Positions 57,566 to 64,000 of a DNA stretch of 64,000 nt are shown here, piece by piece (within the stretch, counting starts at the first letter, position 1; every line of letters starts with the position of its first letter). The stretch is from the NCBI RefSeq assembly GCF_031846415.1, contig NZ_JAVRHT010000020.1, forward strand, positions 1 through 64,000. The letters run 5' to 3'. The stretch is from Rubrivirga litoralis (lineage in GTDB: Bacteria; Bacteroidota; Rhodothermia; Rhodothermales; Rubricoccaceae). The position numbers and the translations under genes were made by a program. The notes beneath the pieces were generated by a model. It ran no database searches. It was not told the origin of the DNA and saw nothing but the letters and a program-made list of their open reading frames with translations.

Positions 57566-59035
57566 CTACGGCGTCCGCAACTCGGCGGCACGGACGGCCC
57601 GCTCCCACAGCACGGCGCCCTCGGCGTCGAGCGCCCGCATCGTCAGCGTGCGGTCGGTGCGGGGGCCGGAGACCGAGAGCGTCCCGAAGTTGTGGCGGTC
57701 GGCGACGAGCGTGCCCGGCACGCGGAGCGGGTTGGCGGCCTCGGGCGAGCCCGGGTCGAGCGCGGCGTCGGAGACGCCGGCCGTGAGCGGGCTCGACGTG
57801 AACTCGTAGAGCGGGTACGCCCCGGGCCGGTCCAGCTTCAGGAGCTCGGCGTGGTGGCGGTCGCCGGAGAGGAACACGACGCCGTCGACGGCCCGCAGCC
57901 GGAGCTGGTCGAGGAGGAACGCCCGCTCGGCCGGCGCGACGGCCGCGTAGGTCTCGAACACCGGCACCGGGTTGAGGAACTGGCCCCCGAAGGCGACCAC
58001 CTTGAACGGGGCGTCGCTCCCGGTGAGCGCGTCGAGGAGCCACTGGAGCTGCTCGCGGCCCAGGACCGTCTGCTCCGGGGCCGGCGCGTCGTTGGGCGCC
58101 CGGTGGTAGCGGTCGTCGAGGAGGAAGAACTCGACGTCGCCCCACTGGAAGTGCGTGAACACGCCGGGCACGCCGGGGAGCCCGCGCGCGGCGGCGGGCC
58201 AGTAGCGCGTGAACGCGTCGAGCGTCTCGCCCTTCAGGATGTACGAGCGGTCCGCGTTGTTGGGGCCGTAGTCGTGGTCATCCCACGTGGCGTAGTGGGG
58301 GGCGGCGGCGAGGAGCGGCTGGAGGTCGGGCTCGGCGCGGTTGTGGGCGTAGCGGTGCGCGATGCCGCCGGCGCTCCACCAGTCGACCTCGCGGAGGTAG
58401 ACGTTGTCGCCCAGCCACAGCATGAGGTCCGGGCGCGCCTGGCGGATGGTCTCGAAGATGGCCGTCGGCCCGCCGTAGGGCCGGCCGGGGCGGTCGTACG
58501 GCGGGTCGTTGTCGTAGTAGCACGAGCCGAAGGCGACCGTGAACGCGGGCGGGTCGGTCCGCCACTGCCACAGGTCCTGCGTCGTGAACGCGGTCGGGTA
58601 GGGGAACGAGACGGCCTGCCCGTTGACCTCGACGGCGTAGCCGTAGGTCTGCCCCGGCTCCAGGTCGTCGAGGCGGACCGTGGCCGTCCCGTCCGCGCTG
58701 GTCGCGGCCGTCACCGTCTGCACGACCTCCGCCCCGCCCTCGGCGCGGACCGTCAGCGTCACCTCGGCCGGCCCGTCGGTCTGGACCCAGACGGCGGCCC
58801 CGCGCGCCGTGACGTCGGCGAGCATGGGGCCGGCGGCGAGCCGCCCCGCCCCGGCGGGCGCGGCGGCGGCCGGCGGGGCCAGCCCGGCCCGGGCGAGCGC
58901 CGTCTGCACGGCCCGCTCGATCGCGGCCTGGCCGGCGGGCGTGGACGAGGCGGCGGTGAGGGCCGGCGCGCACCCGCCTCCCACGAGGAGCAGGGCGAGG
59001 CCGGCGAGGAGGGCGGGGCGGGGCGGGACGGTCAT
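57566..59035 (-). CDS. PhoD-type alkaline phosphatase, lipoprotein
   Basis: A 489-residue phosphoesterase with lipobox VGGGC near residue 21. A fibronectin-like N-terminal domain (about 65-155) precedes the catalytic metallophosphatase domain: AFGSCYYDND, MLWLGDNVYLRE, YATWDDHDYGPNNAD and VFLSGDRHHAELLKL, the metal ligands of PhoD enzymes using Ca and Fe. It should release phosphate from phosphodiesters or monoesters at the cell surface or in the periplasm. No Tat motif is seen; the lipobox suggests Sec export, which is uncommon for PhoD. Confidence 0.93.
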   Translation of the reverse strand: MTVPPRPALLAGLALLLVGGGCAPALTAASSTPAGQAAIERAVQTALARAGLAPPAAAAPAGAGRLAAGPMLADVTARGAAVWVQTDGPAEVTLTVRAEGGAEVVQTVTAATSADGTATVRLDDLEPGQTYGYAVEVNGQAVSFPYPTAFTTQDLWQWRTDPPAFTVAFGSCYYDNDPPYDRPGRPYGGPTAIFETIRQARPDLMLWLGDNVYLREVDWWSAGGIAHRYAHNRAEPDLQPLLAAAPHYATWDDHDYGPNNADRSYILKGETLDAFTRYWPAAARGLPGVPGVFTHFQWGDVEFFLLDDRYHRAPNDAPAPEQTVLGREQLQWLLDALTGSDAPFKVVAFGGQFLNPVPVFETYAAVAPAERAFLLDQLRLRAVDGVVFLSGDRHHAELLKLDRPGAYPLYEFTSSPLTAGVSDAALDPGSPEAANPLRVPGTLVADRHNFGTLSVSGPRTDRTLTMRALDAEGAVLWERAVRAAELRTP

Positions 59036-59072
59036 CGCGGGGCGGGGCGGGGCCAGGGGGCGGGGCGGAGCC

Positions 59073-59108
59073 AAAGAAAACGCCGCGCCCCAGCGAAAGG
59101 GCGCGGCG
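59073..59108 (-). terminator. Intrinsic terminator of the acidic-protein gene
   Basis: On the minus strand CGCCGCGCCC and GGGCGCGGCG form a 10-bp stem with loop TTTCGCTG, followed by TTTTCTTT. It lies 22 nt after the stop at 59130. Confidence 0.85.
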
Positions 59109-59129
59109 CGAACGATCATGGTCTCAGGG

Positions 59130-59540
59130 CTACTCGTCCTCCTCGTCCTCGTAGACGGGGGCGGGGCGGACGTCCCACTGGAGCATCTGCTCGATGTCGG
59201 CCGAGTCCTCGCCGTTCTCGTCCTCGAACTCGTAGTCGCCCAGCTCGTCGCGCTTGGAGGCCCGGACGCGGGACCACTTCGTCCCCTCCAGGTCCTCGAA
59301 CTCGTCGGGGAACGGGCTCTCGACGCGGTGGCTCGGGTGGTAGCCGCGGTACTCCTTGGAGGCCTCGTAGAGGGCCGCCCGGCGCGCGCCCGGCCGCGTG
59401 GCGCTGTACCCGACGACGCGGAACGGCGGGATGTTGATGATGGCGATCACGTCGTCTCCCTCGTCCTCGGGGTCGGAGTACTCGGGGCGGACCACCTTGA
59501 ACTCGTCGGGGTGGGGGTACGCGCTGCGGTCGTCGAACAT
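59130..59540 (-). CDS. Acidic conserved-looking protein, unknown function
   Basis: A 136-residue protein with strongly acidic ends (EYSDPEDEGDD near 20; YEDEEDE at the C-terminus) and a basic-aromatic middle (FRVVGYSATRPGARRAALYE, YRGYHPSHRV). Family not recognised. It has its own -7 element TAGCTTCG and intrinsic terminator, so it is an independent transcript. Confidence 0.72.
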   Translation of the reverse strand: MFDDRSAYPHPDEFKVVRPEYSDPEDEGDDVIAIINIPPFRVVGYSATRPGARRAALYEASKEYRGYHPSHRVESPFPDEFEDLEGTKWSRVRASKRDELGDYEFEDENGEDSADIEQMLQWDVRPAPVYEDEEDE

Positions 59541-59577
59541 GAGAGGGGCCGGGAGTTGGAACGGAGAGCAGAGGGGC

Positions 59578-59585
59578 CGAAGCTA
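59578..59585 (-). promoter_or_regulatory. Candidate -7 element TAGCTTCG
   Basis: Minus strand, 37 nt before ATG 59540 of the acidic protein gene. Confidence 0.45.
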
Positions 59586-59724
59586 CTCCGCGCGCCCCAG
59601 GGCGGCCGGGTCGTAGCGCCCGCCCCGCCCCGCTTTCCCCCCCGATTCATCGGTCAGGGGCCGCCGGTCTTGCCCGCCCCGCCCCCGCGCGGTAGACTCG
59701 GCGGGCACCTCCTCCTCCACGCTC

Positions 59725-59898
59725 ATGGACGACCTGGACGACCTGAACGACGACGACCTGAGTCTCGACGACGACCTCGACCTGGACGACGACGACCTGG
59801 ACCTCGACGACGACCTCGATCTGGACGACGAGGACCTGGAGCTCGACGGCGACGAGTTCGAGGACGACGACCTCGGCGACGACGACGACGATTTCTAG
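59725..59898 (+). CDS. Asp/Leu-repeat mini-protein
   Basis: A 57-residue frame from ATG to TAG made almost only of Asp and Leu: MDDLDDLNDDDLSLDDD, then DLDLDDDD-type repeats, ending DDDLGDDDDDF. More than half the residues are Asp. The codons alternate GAC with CTG/CTC/GAT, so the protein, not just the DNA, appears repeated. A C-terminal Phe after an acidic tract recalls DNA-mimic or ssDNA-binding-tip peptides, but no function can be assigned. A GTAC element starts at its stop codon. Confidence 0.65.
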   Translation: MDDLDDLNDDDLSLDDDLDLDDDDLDLDDDLDLDDEDLELDGDEFEDDDLGDDDDDF

Positions 59899-59941
59899 AG
59901 CACCCTCCGGATGGGTACGGGGTACCGGGTACGCGGTACGG
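59896..59941 (+). repeat. Post-stop GTAC element after the Asp/Leu mini-gene
   Basis: TAGAGCACCCTCCGGATGGG then GTACGGGGTACCGGGTACGC, almost identical to the element after the stop at 34999 on the other strand. Includes GGTAC-GGG-GTACC. Confidence 0.75.
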
Positions 59942-60512
59942 CTCCAGGCGGGCCACCCGAGCCGCGGGTCCGCACTCTGCGTCCTCCTGAACGGTGCGCT
60001 CTCGCCGCCCCGCCCTCCGCGCTGCACGGGGGCGGGGTGGTGTCGATGTGGGCAGCGGTCGCGCGTCGGCCCGAGGCTCCCGCCCCGCCCGCTTTCAACG
60101 ACCGTTATGGTCCTGGAGCCTGCATAACGGCTCGCCACCAGGAGGGGGAGAACGGCCCCGCCCCGCCCCGCGCGCGGCACACTGAGGGCGGGGCGGTCTC
60201 GGATATCGGACGGCGCTCCGGCCTTGGGTCGTCGAAATAGGGCGGGGTGGGGCCGTGGAGGTGCTCGGCCACCCCGCCCGCACGGCGCTGTCCACGCTGT
60301 GGATAACCCGTGGACGGAGCGTCCTTGCGCCGCCGCCCGGCTCGCGGCTTACTTGAGGTCCGCTTCGAGGCACGCGCCGGGCAGGACGCCGGCCGCGCTC
60401 CCGACGGGCCGCCCCGCCCTCCAGGTCCACGAAGCGCCGGTGCTCCCCTGCCGCTCCCGAGACCGGAGCGGGACGCGGCCGCCGCCTCTCCCCCTCGCTT
60501 TCCCCCCGACTC
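59899..60512. other. Gap upstream of nrdJ (614 bp)
   Basis: Contains the GTAC element, GC words, a DnaA-box-like site inside a 7-bp inverted repeat (60290-60315), and a GC-rich leader. No cobalamin riboswitch signature was found despite the B12-dependent enzyme downstream. Confidence 0.6.
60290..60315. promoter_or_regulatory. DnaA-box-like site within an inverted repeat upstream of nrdJ
   Basis: TGTGGATAA at 60298-60306 is the exact complement of the DnaA box TTATCCACA. It is framed by GTCCACG (60290-60296) and CGTGGAC (60309-60315). About 200 bp before the nrdJ ATG. DnaA control of ribonucleotide reductase genes is known in other bacteria. Confidence 0.5.
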
Positions 60513-63569
<3,057 letters not shown>

Positions 63570-63596
63570 GCCGCCCCGCCCCGCCCGCGTAGGTTG

Positions 63597-63630
63597 CGCC
63601 CCCGGTTGGTCCGCCAGCCGGGGGCGTTTT
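63597..63630 (+). terminator. Intrinsic terminator of nrdJ
   Basis: CGCCCCCGGTTGG and CCAGCCGGGGGCG form a 13-bp stem with loop TCCG, followed by TTTT, 28 nt after the nrdJ stop. Confidence 0.9.
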
Positions 63631-63668
63631 CTGTTGACGCCGGGGCGGGGTGGGCCGTAGCGTTCGGG

Positions 63669-64000
63669 ATGACCCTCTACCTCGGCGTCACCGACAACGA
63701 CTGGTTCCGTTACCTCGCGGCTCGGGAACCGGAGGAGGTCAACTTCTGGCAGCCGGGCGGCGGGCGGCGGTTCCGGGCACTCGAGCCCGGCGGGCTGTTC
63801 CTGTTCAAGCTGAAAGCGCCAGCCAACGCAATCGGAGGCGGCGGCTTCTTTGTTCGCCACGCCCGGCTCGACGCGCACACGGCGTGGGAGGCGTTCGGGG
63901 TCAAAAACGGGGCGCCCGACTACTGGTCGTTCCTCGACCGACTCCAGCGGCTCCGGCGCGGCGCGGGCGTGAGCCCGAACCCCGAGATCGGCTGTATCGT
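63669..64000 (+). CDS. HNH endonuclease-type protein, 5' part (runs off window)
   Basis: Open frame of 110 codons to the window end: MTLYLGVTDNDWFRYLAARE, EVNFWQPGGGRRFRALEPGG and LFLFKLKAPANAIGGGGFFV, then ARLDAHTAWEAFGVKNGAPD. This matches the N-terminal PUA/EVE-like part of a widespread family of putative HNH restriction endonucleases. The HNH part would be beyond the window, so nuclease activity is inferred. No methyltransferase is visible. Confidence 0.75.
   Translation, partial: MTLYLGVTDNDWFRYLAAREPEEVNFWQPGGGRRFRALEPGGLFLFKLKAPANAIGGGGFFVRHARLDAHTAWEAFGVKNGAPDYWSFLDRLQRLRRGAGVSPNPEIGCI

Noticed and set aside
59647..60180. Val-rich antisense frame opposite the Asp/Leu mini-gene
   Set aside because: Its VVVAEVVVLELV pattern is just the complement of GAC/CTG repeats; the plus-strand frame starts and ends cleanly.
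59899..60512. Cobalamin riboswitch upstream of nrdJ
   Set aside because: Expected by function, but no B12-box-like conserved core or matching arms were found in the leader.

Overview
The window is a very GC-rich bacterial chromosome segment. It most likely comes from a marine Rhodothermota (Rhodothermia/Bacteroidota) relative of the Rubricoccus/Rubrivirga group. The evidence is Por-type (T9SS-like) C-terminal sorting tails on two secreted proteases, the Bacteroidota gene order rpmB-rpmG-DUF4295, a DUF4783 protein, general absence of Shine-Dalgarno sequences, and -7 elements of the TAnnTT type (TAGGTTTG, TAGGTTCG, TATCTTTTG) a short distance upstream of start codons. The genus is an inference, because no rRNA is present.

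Layout. 1-12 kb: a sensor kinase, two tandem paralogous secreted subtilase-like proteins with a Glu where subtilases have His, a GH37 trehalase lipoprotein, an ABC exporter and an FKBP lipoprotein whose start region is triplicated. 12-28 kb: mostly minus-strand metabolism (DUF421 protein, MBL hydrolase, cupin, two acyl-CoA dehydrogenases, RidA plus an NTF2-like protein, an aminoglycoside-phosphotransferase-like kinase, an alpha/beta hydrolase, an SDR, a drug-efflux MFS, an FAD hydroxylase), with one hybrid kinase on the plus strand. The phosphotransferase, hydrolase and ACAD block resembles the split form of animal ACAD10/11 and the lvaA/lvaC arrangement, suggesting 4-hydroxyacyl-CoA breakdown. 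28-34 kb: small membrane proteins, an antitoxin with a 3'-truncated RelE-type toxin, a catalytic/non-catalytic pair of M16 peptidases, and tRNA-Cys, tRNA-Arg and tRNA-Pro. 34-43 kb: ribosomal proteins L28 and L33, a lipoprotein/outer-membrane pair, a 1370-residue NtrY-like kinase and small lipoproteins. 43-50 kb: a housekeeping minus-strand run serA, efp, accB, accC, gcvH, guaA. 50-64 kb: a double-receiver hybrid kinase, PcrA/UvrD helicase, DUF5335, Dps, PhoD-type phosphatase, acidic small proteins, B12-dependent ribonucleotide reductase and the start of an HNH endonuclease-like gene.

The non-coding layer is the most unusual part. An 11-mer, GGGCGGGGCGG (variant GGGCGGGGTGG) and its complement, recurs in nearly every gap and inside many genes. 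Several gaps also hold inverted repeats made of different low-complexity words (GGTACGGG, GGGATGGA, TTGCGTG). Their first arm starts at, or supplies, the stop codon of the upstream gene, and in three cases the second arm ends at the next ATG. Two further palindrome families (GGACAC..GTGTCCCTACG and GGGCGACC..GGTCGCCCCTA) are scattered between genes. No CRISPR array, prophage or intact insertion sequence was seen.
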